From Chrysomallon squamiferum (taxonomy: Eukaryota; Mollusca; Gastropoda; Neomphalida; Peltospiridae), in assembly GCA_012295275.1 (NCBI GenBank), contig CM022667.1, positions 20,240,410 through 20,304,409 of the forward strand: 64,000 bases of DNA, in the 5' to 3' direction. Of this stretch, positions 32,028 through 44,159 are shown piece after piece. The position numbers and the translations under genes were made by a program. How positions within the stretch are numbered: the first letter of the stretch is position 1; every line of letters starts with the position of its first letter. Below the pieces are notes generated by a model. It did no database searches, had not been told where the DNA came from, and was given only the letters and a program-made list of their open reading frames with translations.

Positions 32028-34271
32028 TTATTTGACGAAATTACTGTTATTCAAATTTGCCTCGGACACCTCTGTACTGTCAGTCGGCGATGAAGAATAT
32101 GAGAGTGGTCTCATAGCAACATTCTGATTAGGCACGCTGTTCTCAATATCGAACACTGACGTACTAGACGTGGTACACGTCGAGTCTTCTGATTTCTTTT
32201 TCTTATCATTCTGCAGCTTCTGACTGGTAGATAGCGAATAAATAACACGGTCCCAAAATAGCCTATCTGATACGTCAAGGTATGTGAATGTTTTAAAACA
32301 CCTTTTCAAAAGTGGATCCATATTCTGATCTGGTATCTTCTCGTACAGCAAGATGATAAGATGGCGACGTTTCTCGATTATGCTTTGATAGTAAGCCTGT
32401 CTAAATTCTTCCAGTGCCCAGTCACTTTTCATGAAATGTCTAGAAATGACAATGATAGTGTGTCTGCTTGCTTGTATGCTGTTCATGATGTTGTCTAAGA
32501 TGGATACGCCTGGAATAAAGTCCCTGTGATGTAGACAGAGACGTAGTGTTTGCTCTTCACTTTCAGAGTTGCGGTCAGAATGAACGGCACGATCATTTGA
32601 ATCTGTACTACTTTCTTTCGGTTGTGTTGTCTTCTGAGTAAATCGCCTGGGAAAACGGATGCTCTCCAGTTTGGCGCACAGCGTGTCAATAACCCAGTCT
32701 TCATCCTCGTTGCTGTAGGAAACAAAGGCGTCGTATTTTTTGTCTCTTTCAAAGTCAGTCTCATCACCGGGAAGCAGGATGTGAAAACGCGTGAAGAAAA
32801 GTATTCTAATTTCTCTCCTGTATCTGACAGTCAGCACCAGCAAAACAAAGAGAACAAGGACGAGGATTCCCATCAACGCCAGAGGAAGAACAAAACTCGG
32901 GCTCTTTGGACAAAGAAGAGCTTCAAAGTCTAATGTGTGCAACATTTTCCCTCTTAAATTATCTGGTGATGCACAAGTCAGATTTTTCAAATATCGATAT
33001 TTTAATCCTTTACCGCTAAAAAATGTTTTGTTTCCAAGAAATGTAATGAACTGTAAGAGCTCGCAATCACAGTGTATGGGGTTGTTTTGTATGTCTATAA
33101 ATATTTTAGGTATTTCTGCCCATTTAATGATTTCTTCCACTGTCGGTTTTGTAAAATTGTTGGATCTCAAATTGATGTATGTAATCCCCGATTCCCTCGT
33201 AGGAAAAAATTTAAAAGGTGCCTCTGAAATGTAATTATGTGAAATATCTAAACGTTTAAGCTTTGGGAAGTACAGTCTCCAGTTTAACAGCTGTTCTGGG
33301 ATAATGTTGATGTTGTTGTGTGAGTAATTGAGGTAGACAAGGTTAGGATAACGAGATCCTTGCACTAGAAACTGATGGTGGAAAACACTCAGAGTATCGC
33401 TTACACTTTCATCCAGGTTTACTAACTTGTCATAGTTACACCGAGTTTGTGTTCTTAAAAGATTTTCCAACATGTCCGTGAAACCTAAGAGACCTGAAGC
33501 TGGACCAGTTCTTGGTTTAGACGATGTTCTGCTGCTTGCGACGTCATCCGCTGTTGAAATGGCAACACTGTGAGTTGATGTGGAAACCGTCACAGTTTCA
33601 GTTCTGTTGAGTCCATTTGCACTTTCTGTTATTGACTGAACGGTTGAAGATTCCACTGACGTTTGTGTGGTAACTTTTGAAAACAAAGATCCCATCATAC
33701 CTGTGTAATCTAGTTTGTACGACACGTTACGAAAGAGAACTGATTCGAGTGTTTCGTCATGTCCGCAGTTATAATCAGAAGATATATTTTGTATCTTCGA
33801 AATAATGCTAATCAGTGAACTAATCCTAATTTTCATAACACTGTGTCTGACGTCTATTACTTTAAGTTCATCTGGCATTGACTCTACACTTTCGTTTCCC
33901 CAATCTCCAAATATATCGAGCATACTGCATCCTAGAACGTACAGACCAACCATTTTGGCCGCCTTCAGTGGCCACGGAAAGGAAATATTACCGCCAGGTT
34001 TACACCTGATGTCGTAGATGTAGGTGAAATTGGAATGTCTGACCTTTGTCCATCTTCTGAGTCGTTCCAGCGATAAATGAACAGAATCATGAGATGATGG
34101 TTCACACACAATGCGGACAGGATTAAGATTTTCGTCGCTGATGTTCGGTTTGCAAATCTCACTCCAGCCTTTGGGAAGATAATACTCTTCATCTTGTAAA
34201 ACACTGCAGTAACTGTAACTGTTGAATACTAACGTCATCATAAACAGGACAATACACTTCATTTCAAGCAT
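32028..34271 (-). CDS. Toll-like receptor with short LRR ectodomain and TIR domain, single coding exon
   Basis: An innate immune or developmental receptor signalling through its cytoplasmic TIR domain. From the ATG at 34271 (a second in-frame ATG is at 34262) it encodes 747 residues. Visible parts: signal peptide (about 4-23); a cysteine-containing N-terminal region (24-195); a Ser/Thr-rich, stalk-like stretch (about 200-260); only three or four leucine-rich repeats (about 308-398, e.g. LVYLNYSHNNI and LKRLDISHNYI); an LRRCT cap starting CDCELL (401-454); a transmembrane helix (about 459-482); and a TIR domain (about 512-682) with box 1 YDAFVSYS, box 2 RLCLHHRDFIPG and box 3 FW (672-673). A polar insertion of about 34 residues sits between box 1 and box 2. 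The tail is Ser/Thr-rich. The longer upstream frame is a translated (TAT)n repeat, and an acceptor TTTCAG|ATCC at 34277-34276 suggests an intron in the 5' UTR. Intact and probably functional; ortholog and ligand unknown. Confidence 0.93.
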   Translation of the reverse strand: MLEMKCIVLFMMTLVFNSYSYCSVLQDEEYYLPKGWSEICKPNISDENLNPVRIVCEPSSHDSVHLSLERLRRWTKVRHSNFTYIYDIRCKPGGNISFPWPLKAAKMVGLYVLGCSMLDIFGDWGNESVESMPDELKVIDVRHSVMKIRISSLISIISKIQNISSDYNCGHDETLESVLFRNVSYKLDYTGMMGSLFSKVTTQTSVESSTVQSITESANGLNRTETVTVSTSTHSVAISTADDVASSRTSSKPRTGPASGLLGFTDMLENLLRTQTRCNYDKLVNLDESVSDTLSVFHHQFLVQGSRYPNLVYLNYSHNNINIIPEQLLNWRLYFPKLKRLDISHNYISEAPFKFFPTRESGITYINLRSNNFTKPTVEEIIKWAEIPKIFIDIQNNPIHCDCELLQFITFLGNKTFFSGKGLKYRYLKNLTCASPDNLRGKMLHTLDFEALLCPKSPSFVLPLALMGILVLVLFVLLVLTVRYRREIRILFFTRFHILLPGDETDFERDKKYDAFVSYSNEDEDWVIDTLCAKLESIRFPRRFTQKTTQPKESSTDSNDRAVHSDRNSESEEQTLRLCLHHRDFIPGVSILDNIMNSIQASRHTIIVISRHFMKSDWALEEFRQAYYQSIIEKRRHLIILLYEKIPDQNMDPLLKRCFKTFTYLDVSDRLFWDRVIYSLSTSQKLQNDKKKKSEDSTCTTSSTSVFDIENSVPNQNVAMRPLSYSSSPTDSTEVSEANLNNSNFVK

Positions 34272-34277
34272 GGATCT

Positions 34278-34279
34278 GA

Positions 34280-34370
<91 letters not shown>

Positions 34371-34395
34371 ATATAATAGTAGTAGTAGTTGTAAT
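34278..34395. repeat. (AAT)n-(AGT)n trinucleotide array next to the TLR coding exon
   Basis: About 18 AAT units followed by AGT units, ending near 34395. In minus sense it forms the TTA/CTA-rich sequence directly before the candidate splice acceptor of the Toll-like receptor exon. Confidence 0.93.
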
Positions 34396-34581
34396 ACTAC
34401 TGTAAATATAATCATGGAATTAGTTATCAGAATGTTAATAATAGAAGCGTGTGGTGACTGGTCTGGGTTTACATGATAATAATAATACCTGGGCGGTTAT
34501 ACTTATATTTTTATCTACTCGGAGGCCGATATAAAGTGTTTGCTGCTGAATTATGAAACACTCAAAATGCATATCAGTTGT

Positions 34582-34613
<32 letters not shown>

Positions 34614-34758
34614 CTTTATCTAAACCATTTTGGTATCTTTTACTATTTTGTTCTTGAAAGAACATTCGAGTACCTGTGCAATAAATGAAGTTTGATTAGA
34701 AAATAAATTATTAAAATAAGATGAGCTGTATTTTTCAAAGGATTCCTTCATGGTAGAA

Positions 34759-34759
<1 letters not shown>

Positions 34760-34802
<43 letters not shown>
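34760..34802. repeat. (ATT)n microsatellite
   Basis: About 14 tandem ATT units. Confidence 0.95.
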
Positions 34803-34804
<2 letters not shown>

Positions 34805-35523
34805 TTCTTTTTTTATTTGTTTATTCAGAAATGCTTACAAATGAAAATAGTATTTTGGAAAGATACGGTAATTATTTTAAATACTGTATATTCCATTAAT
34901 TAATTACTGATTCACGTAAATTATGTACATAACATGAACATGTAAAACAACACCTCCACCATCAATAATATAAAATAATAATAATAATAATTTAATAAAA
35001 CCAAACAAAAACAAAAATAAATTCAAAAACAACAACTAACAAAACAAACAAACAAAAAACAAAAAACCTGTAACAAAGAGAAGACCCCCGCTCAAAAACA
35101 ATTGAAATTATTACTTATACTGAAGAAAAATACTATATATAAAACCAACAATTATTGAAATAGTAGTAGTAACTGCGAAAATAATACAGTTTATACAAAT
35201 AAAAATAACCAAGTAAATTACAATACCTTAGCAGCAGGAATCAGGTAAATTACACATTTTCCATCCTTTAGTGTCAGTGTCAAATCAAAAACATCCAACA
35301 ATAAAATAACAAAATAAATTTATATTAGTTTCATATTTTCTGTGTGTATGGTTTGTACACGTCTGTAAACCAGTTTAGAAGTGAACAATGGCTGAAGGCA
35401 GTGAGGAGTTGATAATCTCGCTATCACAGCACACTGGGAATGATAAATATTCTGTAACATGTGGTTTTATTCTTCTTCTCTCCAGGACAAGACTACTTTA
35501 GTGAAAATAAAATTTAAAGACAT

Positions 35524-35526
<3 letters not shown>

Positions 35527-35613
<87 letters not shown>
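35527..35613. repeat. (CT)n microsatellite
   Basis: About 43 uninterrupted CT units. Confidence 0.97.
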
Positions 35614-35615
<2 letters not shown>

Positions 35616-37217
35616 ATAAAAAACAGAACATAGGTTTTCAACTTAGGGGTAGCCAGCCTTTTTTCTAGGGGTCACAAGATCGTTCTTGAGCGAGGGTATG
35701 TTTTATCTTTTTTCAGATTGACTTGGAAGGAGGAATAAATAAAAACGTGTTGATAGGTCTGGGACCCGTCACAGTGAATATAGAATTTTTGTACTGTCTT
35801 TGGTTGATGAAAATATGGTAACCCTAGATATTATTGAATCAAAAATTTTATAGGGGGTCATCGGTCATACTGAGTTGCTCAAATGGGGTCGCGGTATGAA
35901 AAAGATTGAAAACCAGTAAAATAGAATTTGCTTGTTTCAGATAGAGAGGCAATGAGAATAAAAAGAACAATAACAATAAATAAATAGATAAATAAATAAA
36001 TAATAAAACCAAAAAACCCCAAAACAAATACGTATAGATATAAATCAATAAACAGTTAAAATAAATAAAATAAAAAAGTGAAAAGCTATGCACTTTTTAA
36101 TTATTTACAGCTTTTTATACAGAGACACACACATACGTATGTAGAAGCAGATATATATTATGTCATTTTATGACGTTTCTAATTCTTTTGTTTACTCTTT
36201 ATTAATTAATTAATTTATTTATTTATTTATTGTTGCTGTTGATATTCTTATTGCTTATTATTAAATATAATTTATTATTTTAGTGGTACTATTAATTCTT
36301 AATATATTTTATAATAATATTAACATTGTTATTTTCTCCTACAAGTATAGCCTTTTTCAACATTAACTTGCATGCATATCTTTTCTGGGATTTCAGTTCA
36401 AAATATAAAAAATATTTCAAGTAACTTCAAGAATTTGAAAAATCCGTTCATAAAATAAAGAAAAAAAGAAAAAAAATGTACAAAAAAACGGAAAGTCTTT
36501 GGGTTCATTTTTCTCTCTAATAAAAATAAAACAAAACAAAACAACAACAGCAACAACAATAATTATCTGCAGTTAGACAAATCTTTGGTCATTATTGGTC
36601 ATTTTGCTATATTACGTGTTCAAAATCGCTGATAGTGTAATTAACTGTAATTATGCCTTGACGCATGAAAACCTAAATTTGAAACGTCAGTCATCTTTCA
36701 CATCATACTATTGTTATCGTTATTATTATGATATACTTTTATTTTTACTTAAATAAGGTAATATTTTACTTACATGTATCAGCAGATTTGAGAAACACCA
36801 ATGGTTAAAGTACGACAGGAACAGATTCAGTTTTCAGACTCACTGAGTCACTCGCTTGGCCAACACGAATTACTTCTGAATTAATTTAATTATGTGGGTC
36901 ACTTGTTGAACAGAAAACTCATAGACCTGTTTCAGAAAGACAAACAATTGTTATGCGGCTTTCTCTGTGAATGAAATCCTTTATGTCTAATGTGACATGC
37001 CTCGGGGTACAAATATCCGCATTGAGGCTATCGTGTTGATTCCGGTTTGTATTCGTGATGTGTTTGTGTTTCCCAAAATATAACGGAGTCAAGGCTGTTT
37101 TCTTTTCAGATGCATCGAAAGATATATTTTCCATTTTTTGTCATCATCATCATCATCATTATTGTTGCTGTCGTTGTCGTTCTTGGGGGTGTGTGTGTTT
37201 TTTTACTTTGTTATTAT

Positions 37218-37290
37218 TATATTTGCTATATCATTGCCTGAGACAGAGTGATTAAAAACTATTTAAAAGCTGTAGCCGTTATGAATTTAT
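37218..37290 (+). repeat. Dispersed repeat fragment, copy 1 (partner at 38639)
   Basis: ATTATATTTGC, CTGAGACAGAGTG and TTTAAAAGCTGTAGCCG occur here in order. The same blocks recur at 38639-38695 with small deletions, so the two are copies of one element or duplicated segment of unknown type. Confidence 0.75.
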
Positions 37291-37612
37291 TTGTTCTTAT
37301 TTTGTTATGAATAAGTTCGTCTTTAATATAAAGAATAAAAATAAATTTCATCCTTTAAGTGTGTTGTCCTAGACAAAAGATCCGAATGGGAAATGTTGGT
37401 GTCGTAAAAAACTTATCTCAGGGTCCGAGGGAAAGATTTATAAAAAAAAATATTTAAGCTCCGTGTCGTTTTTGTTTAAGATTTATATTACTGGTTTTCA
37501 TACAGAAAAGCAATACTGAATAGGAATCTGAATTATTATTGGTAAAAATAAAATAGATAATAAAAACAAAAATACTTATCTCACGAAAGAAGAAAAAAAA
37601 AATAAATACAAA

Positions 37613-37664
37613 AAAATACAAATAAATACAAATAATAAATAAATAAATACAAATAATAAATAAA

Positions 37665-37733
<69 letters not shown>

Positions 37734-37757
37734 TAATAATAATGATAATAATAATGA
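37613..37757. repeat. (AAAT)n followed by (AAT)n
   Basis: AAAT/ACAAAT units to about 37680, then about 26 AAT units. Confidence 0.93.
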
Positions 37758-38481
37758 AACTGGTGGTTTATAAATGTTAATTATGGTCCAGATGTACGTG
37801 TAAATGTCCTTAACCTGAGGCACAGAAATAAATGATTATTTTATCATAACAGAATCTAGTATTAACAGCAACAGTTTTTCGTTTGCACAGGCCATTAACA
37901 ATATTATATTTAGAAGACAAAAAAATATATATACATATATTATATTTCAAACAGCAAAAAAAGGTATTATTATTATTATATACTTATATATATGTAATAT
38001 ATGTATCTCCCAAAGTTCCAAAACGCCTATTTTATTATAATAATTATTTTTGTTTTCAGTAGTAGTAGTAGTAGTAGAATTATTAGAATTATGAGACGTA
38101 ATATTAGCCTTTCAAGTAATTTATATTTTTGTTGTTTTTATGTAAATGTCTGAGGTTTTATAGTTTATTTTAAGAAACTAATGATGAAAAGAATTCATTT
38201 TTTCATATGTTTATATGAGTAACTTCAGAAGCTTATTTTCGTGGGTTTAATATAAAATGACTTATTGTACAAATTGCTAATGATGCTGTTGGGTCTTAAA
38301 TATCATACGTATCAAAACCTATAATCATAGATGATTCAAATGTGTACACGGGGAACAGAAGGGAAAATTATCTTGGTATAAAAACTACTTGAATATTCGA
38401 CAATCCACACAAACACCATCTCCATACAAAATTTGTTGTGCGATCATAGAATCCAGTTGAACATTAAGCTATTTACGTAGA

Positions 38482-38485
<4 letters not shown>

Positions 38486-38526
<41 letters not shown>
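38486..38526. repeat. Poly-A tract (~40 bp)
   Basis: A nearly pure A run followed by AAGAAGAAG. It precedes the dispersed repeat copy at 38639, so it could mark a retrotransposed tail, but no element body was recognised. Confidence 0.85.
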
Positions 38527-38528
<2 letters not shown>

Positions 38529-38638
38529 AGAAGAAGAAAACAAGATTATTAGCTGCTAAAACTGCTTTGTGGTCACTTGCTGCTATATTTTGTAGCTATA
38601 TCCAGCCTTTGATGGAATAGTTTAATTAGTTGTTTGTT

Positions 38639-38695
38639 AGTATTATATTTGCCTGAGACACAGTGTTTAAAAGCTGTAGCCGCTATATATTTATT
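38639..38695 (+). repeat. Dispersed repeat fragment, copy 2
   Basis: ATTATATTTGCCTGAGACACAGTGTTTAAAAGCTGTAGCCG-type sequence matching 37218-37290 after removal of two ~11-bp insertions in that copy. Confidence 0.75.
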
Positions 38696-39594
38696 TTTTC
38701 TCCAAACCGGATCACAAGAGGCGCTGGTTAATTCAAAATCTAAAATAGCGTGACGGAAATTGTTTGTTTTTCTAATAACCAACTCTTCAAATGACATAAG
38801 GGAAATAACTGCTACAGTTTTGTAACTAAAAGTTAAAACGTATACTTATTGTCAGTATTTGCAAAGAATAATTCTCATAAGTTCTTTTTCTTTGTTTCTT
38901 AAATAACGGAACAATAAGAATAGTGGAAATTATATACAAATAAACAAACAAAACAAAACAAAACTACAAAAAATAAATAAATAAAGTATCAAATAAATTA
39001 CTAAAATAAAATAAAGAAAAGAATTAAATCTAAAAATGAATGAATGAATGAATGAATAAATAATAATAAAACAAAAACACTAATAAAATAAATAACTAAA
39101 ATAACATTAAAACTTAAATATTGTTTGTTAATTAGTTTGTTTGTTTTGTTTTTTATTTGTTTTTTAAAACACCTCTCAAGTTAATCACTTTATTTTAGAT
39201 ATTATGTTTAATTTATTTATAATTTTAATACTAATTCAGTTTTTGTTGTATTTTTAATTTGGAGACCACAAATTATAATTTTTTCATAGAATAAAAATTT
39301 AGAAATAAATATAAAATAAAGGTCCCTGATCTAGAATTACATATTTTTGTTTGATATATCAATATAGTGTGACAGGAGTTAAGTAACGCCATATCATACG
39401 GAATTTGTGTAAGAGCATGTTTGTTTCTGATATATATATATATATATATGTAACTAAATATAAATCTGTTTATATGTTTGTATGTGTCTGTGAGTCATAT
39501 TTTTTTTTTTTTTGGTTTTTGGGTGTTTTTTCTTTTCATTTCCTTTGATTCTTTTATTATTATTATTATTAATATTTATAATATAAATGATTAT

Positions 39595-39601
39595 TAACCA
39601 T

Positions 39602-39640
<39 letters not shown>

Positions 39641-39643
39641 TTT
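39595..39643. repeat. (TTTA)n microsatellite
   Basis: About 12 tandem ATTT units. Confidence 0.95.
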
Positions 39644-40728
39644 TGTTGTTTGTGTGTATGTTTTTTGTGCATAGACATACGCATATTTTATTTATACTGG
39701 AAGTTGTTTGTATTCAAGATCTAAGTAGGTTAACGACTTGTCTTTGATAATCAGAATGGCAATATTGATTGTCTTAATCAGTTTGTAGATAAAGTTGCAA
39801 TTGTCTACAGAATGAATGAAGTATTACGCTCATCTCGGGATCTCATCTCTTCTCGCGATATTCGACGTTGTTTGGCGTCCGTGAGAGATATTCCTCGGAT
39901 GTATCTCGTCCAATCAGGCGTCACTCTCAGCCAGGGATGTCTCATATGGAAATAAAAGCTTGATAACGTTTTCATATGAAAGTGTGCGAGTTGAATTAAA
40001 TACAGAAATAATCAGCATTACAGAAAGAAAATAAAGAAGAAAAAAGAAACGAAAATAGAAAAAGAAAAAAAAAAAAATTAAAAAAGAAAATAAAAGAAAA
40101 AAAAGAAAAAAAAAAAAAGAAAAAGGTTTCGATAAAGACTTCAGATGTTTTATTAATCAAATTAAAATTCGTATTCATGTTAAACTTTCTCGTTTTTTTT
40201 CAAATGTCTAACAGGGTTTATATGTTTATCGAATAAAATGTCCTACGTGATTTAAATACTGAAGTAAACGACATTGTTAGTATTTCAGATGTTTATGTGT
40301 TTAGGCAAATAAAATATATAGTAACTATATATAAATACGATAACAAAATGTATGTATTTATCTGCACTCAGTTTTATGTGTTAATGTTATTTAGAAAAGA
40401 TAAAGATATACACACTGGAATCCTAACCGTTGTTTGATGAAACTGAATTAGTCATTTGATAGTGATAGATGGAAGTAATAATTTTTTAACAAATAAATTC
40501 TCAGACATGATACTCATTTCAGATATAAAATTACATTTCGGTTTTAACAGTATAAACAGATTTGGTTAATTTTTGAAAATCTTATAAAACTGCAAATTAA
40601 TATGTCGTGTTTTATGTTATTGCATAATTTTAACAAAGGACTTTGATTTTGTAAAACTTATAAAGGTCCAAAAAATTTTATGTTATATTTCCTACATAAA
40701 TAGAAATAAATACTTCTATAACGATCAT

Positions 40729-40740
40729 TAAATAATAATA

Positions 40741-40812
<72 letters not shown>
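40729..40812. repeat. (ATG)n/(AAT)n array
   Basis: About nine ATG/GAT units followed by about 14 AAT units. Confidence 0.93.
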
Positions 40813-40815
<3 letters not shown>

Positions 40816-42694
40816 TAATAAATACGATGATGATGGTAGATATATAAATAAACAAAAAAGCAATAGATAAGTTTAAAAAATAATAGCACAGACACATACT
40901 CGCAAAAAGGAAACGAGAGAGAGAGAGAGAAAAAAGAAACCAATACTAATAATAACACGACGACGACAATGACGTCAACAACAAAAGCATTAAAACAAAT
41001 TAAATTACAAAATTAAATTTTTTAAAAACTCCCGACATTTTTGCGATATGATCAAGGCAGGTGTTTTTGTTACGCAGGTATTTTTATATCACTTTATTTA
41101 TTCTTAACCGCTTCTCCCATCTGACGTGAAATATCACCTTTCCCGAAAACACGATCTGACGTCTTCCAACGTGAAACCTAATCTGACGGCTATTATTTCA
41201 TATTTATGGCAATAACAATAACTAGGTGCTCAAGATAGAGAATACATAAATATATCTCTGGGTTGCAGTACAGGGTCGAACTCACAGATCATCGTATTTA
41301 AGGTGGGTGTTACAGTTATGTCTGACAGTCTTTGAATGGCGTTCTGAATGTCGTACATGATGATGTATGATTAAATTATAAAAACAATAAATAAATAAAA
41401 AAATAGAAAATTAAAACCTGCGGTCATTAGTCACTACGGACACACGTCGTGATGTTAATAAATCATAATACTTAGTATGCTCACACAGGCACACATCTAT
41501 TTATCTACAGACGCACGCAAACACACTTAGAAACCCACATATTCATTCATCCAGAATATCTATATCCCATCTGTAAACACACCCACCCACCCCTACGTAT
41601 ACATACACACACATACATACATATACATTGTTTTTTTTTTATTAAGTTTAGATACAGCGCATAGCTTCCTAATACCTTAAAGACTTACGTTTTTCTTTTA
41701 CACATATTAACTTAAGTGTAATAGGCTCGATATCTTCCTTCATGGCTGATTAATCACACACATTTAATGGATCTCGGGGAAGACGTAGTTAGATTTGTTA
41801 TGTTACCAGGTGTATACAAAACACAGCTGAATATAATTTAAAAGTCAGACACGTTCACGAATTCATTATTTAAACCTCTCGCCAAGTTTAGAAGTTAAAA
41901 ATAACAGTTCAGCAATAACAGTTAAGCAATAACAACATCAACAACAACACCATCAAAGACAGTTATTAATAACATAAAGCTACACAATTGATATAAAATA
42001 TTATCTAAATCACTGGTACGAACTTATAATAGAATTTAGTGTTACTATCTGTGTTTGACTTCTCCTTTAGTAAAATATTTGTGCAAAATACTAAAGAAAA
42101 AATAATTTAAAAATGTAAATTGATTCCCCGATAAATTCATTTATTTATTTATTGCGGTAGAGGAATAAAAAAGAAAAAAAAAAATAGAAAGAAAAGAAAA
42201 TGAAAGAAAAGAAAGCGTGTATTTGCCTAAAGATAGCATAAGTGACTTTTTACGCTACAGAAGAGAGAGAGAGAGGGGATGGTGTAGTGAAGTTATCTGA
42301 TTACGAACTAGCCTCAGCTAACAGGACGTGATTCTCGCGTGATGGAAATCTGCGTGACTCGATGCTGCAGTCCAAGTTAGGACGGCAGATGACATCGACA
42401 GAAAGTCATTCCTCTTCTTATCAGGCTGCCAGCAATCAGCGCAGGACATATCTCAACCACTGCAGGACCTTAATTCGATGAAAAACTTCCTTATTTTCAC
42501 AGCTTAAGTCTTCTTTCTCTCGCTCTTTTTTTTTTTTCCTCAGTGTTTAATATTCAGTGTTGCAAATTGATTGCATTGTCAGTGTTGTACAAATCGCAAT
42601 TGTTTATGCAAAATGGCTTCTCAGTCAAAAAATTCTGTCTGTGTCAATATACAAAATACGATAAATGATTTGAATATAGAAAACTATTCTTTTT

Positions 42695-42700
<6 letters not shown>

Positions 42701-42761
<61 letters not shown>
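42701..42761. repeat. (GA)n microsatellite
   Basis: About 30 GA units. A short frame starting ATGGCTTCTCAG at 42613 reads into it but is not otherwise supported. Confidence 0.97.
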
Positions 42762-42766
<5 letters not shown>

Positions 42767-43089
42767 GATGCAAACAAACCCAGAACAGATTACAACTTTT
42801 AAATGTAAACAATAACGACAAAGCCTTCAAAATCTTTAGATAACCTCTATCATACAAACACTAATTTGTCAAATTCACGAAAACGTGAAACAGTAACACT
42901 GGAAAATACTTAGTGAACTGGAGGGGGGGGACACGATATTTAATAAAATAAATTATAGCTGAAACCTAAACCTCGGTTTATTTTACCTTCTACATCACCA
43001 CTCATTACTGATTATATTTTATTTCATGTAATTCGAACACAAAACCCGAGTGTTTGCGGTACGATTGTATACTCCGTACTCCACAGATG

Positions 43090-43210
43090 GCGCTGCGATA
43101 AAAAGGCGCCAACCGTGATGTTGCGATAAGATGGAGGCCGTGATAAGGTTCGACGCGACTCGAGTTCGCTCAATGTAAATGAAAGATTCTGCGATAACAG
43201 TAGATAGGAC
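43090..43210. promoter_or_regulatory. GATA-motif island upstream of FOG (TGCGATAA repeats)
   Basis: Five GATA words in 110 bp: 43097, 43125, 43142, 43193 and 43203. Three share the core TGCGATAA. The surrounding unique, CpG-containing sequence differs from the flanking AT-rich DNA. Role as an enhancer is inferred from motif density and proximity to a GATA-cofactor gene. Confidence 0.4.
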
Positions 43211-44159
43211 AACACTTCAGTATAAAATCAATAGATATAGATCTCTAATGTGGAACCCGTATTGTTGGAAGTCGGGTCTATCTTTGACATCAAGGTTATT
43301 ATTATTTTTTTCTCCAGCACAAATCTGTAATATTTTGCTGAAGTTACAGTGGAATAAAATACGACAGTTTCATTTCCTAATAATTACGTTCTTGTCAATA
43401 ATTAGGCGCACGTATCTGTTACAGATTTATAGTTATAAATTATAAATGTGTACGCAGTTCACAGACAGTTATAAATTATATTTTTTCATGTGTTTTATTG
43501 TTTTTAACAACAACAATGGAAATAAACGAAGGCTTGTATCACTCGCTCAGATAACTGTAATATATCGTTTATTCTCGTAATTATATGGACAAACTATTTC
43601 ATCGATAATGTTTTTATTACTATTTTATGTATGTAGGTCAGGGTATACGGATGTTTTTGTATATCTACATGTGTGTTTGTATGTAAAGTGTAATATTTTC
43701 AATTAGGTCGGCAAATTCGTGTGTTTAAAATGTATTACCTGCAATTAGTTTAGCTATTAACAGTTAAAATACGATAAAAGGCGTGAACGCACGCACAACA
43801 TATGTTTCTGTCTGTTAAACGTAAAATAATAACTGAAATACAGAGCTAATAACATGGTAGAAAACACATTTGTACACACACACAGAAACACACACACACA
43901 CACACACACGCACGCCACCCCCAAAAAAAAAAAAAAACCTATACAGGAACAAACAAACAAACAAAACGAAACAAACAAACAAAAAAAAAAAAATATTTAA
44001 AACTTCTTCTACGGAATTCACCACGCGTGTTTCAAAAGCACAGACAAGTGATTTAAAATAAGTTAATATTTTGTCAATGATATATTCTGAAGGTAGCTTC
44101 TTAAGAGGAAGGCGATGTACAGAGTTTGGCAGGTTTATTATATTACTATTATTATACTT

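Noticed and set aside
34272-34415. N-terminal extension of the TLR frame with a long Tyr run
   Set aside because: It is a translated (TAT)n repeat with a splice acceptor before the ATG. A signal peptide follows the ATG at 34271 or 34262.
42571-42843. Plus-strand frame with MASQSKNSVCVNIQ leading into Arg-Glu repeats
   Set aside because: Half of it is a (GA)n array; the unique part has no donor at a sensible place and no recognised homology.
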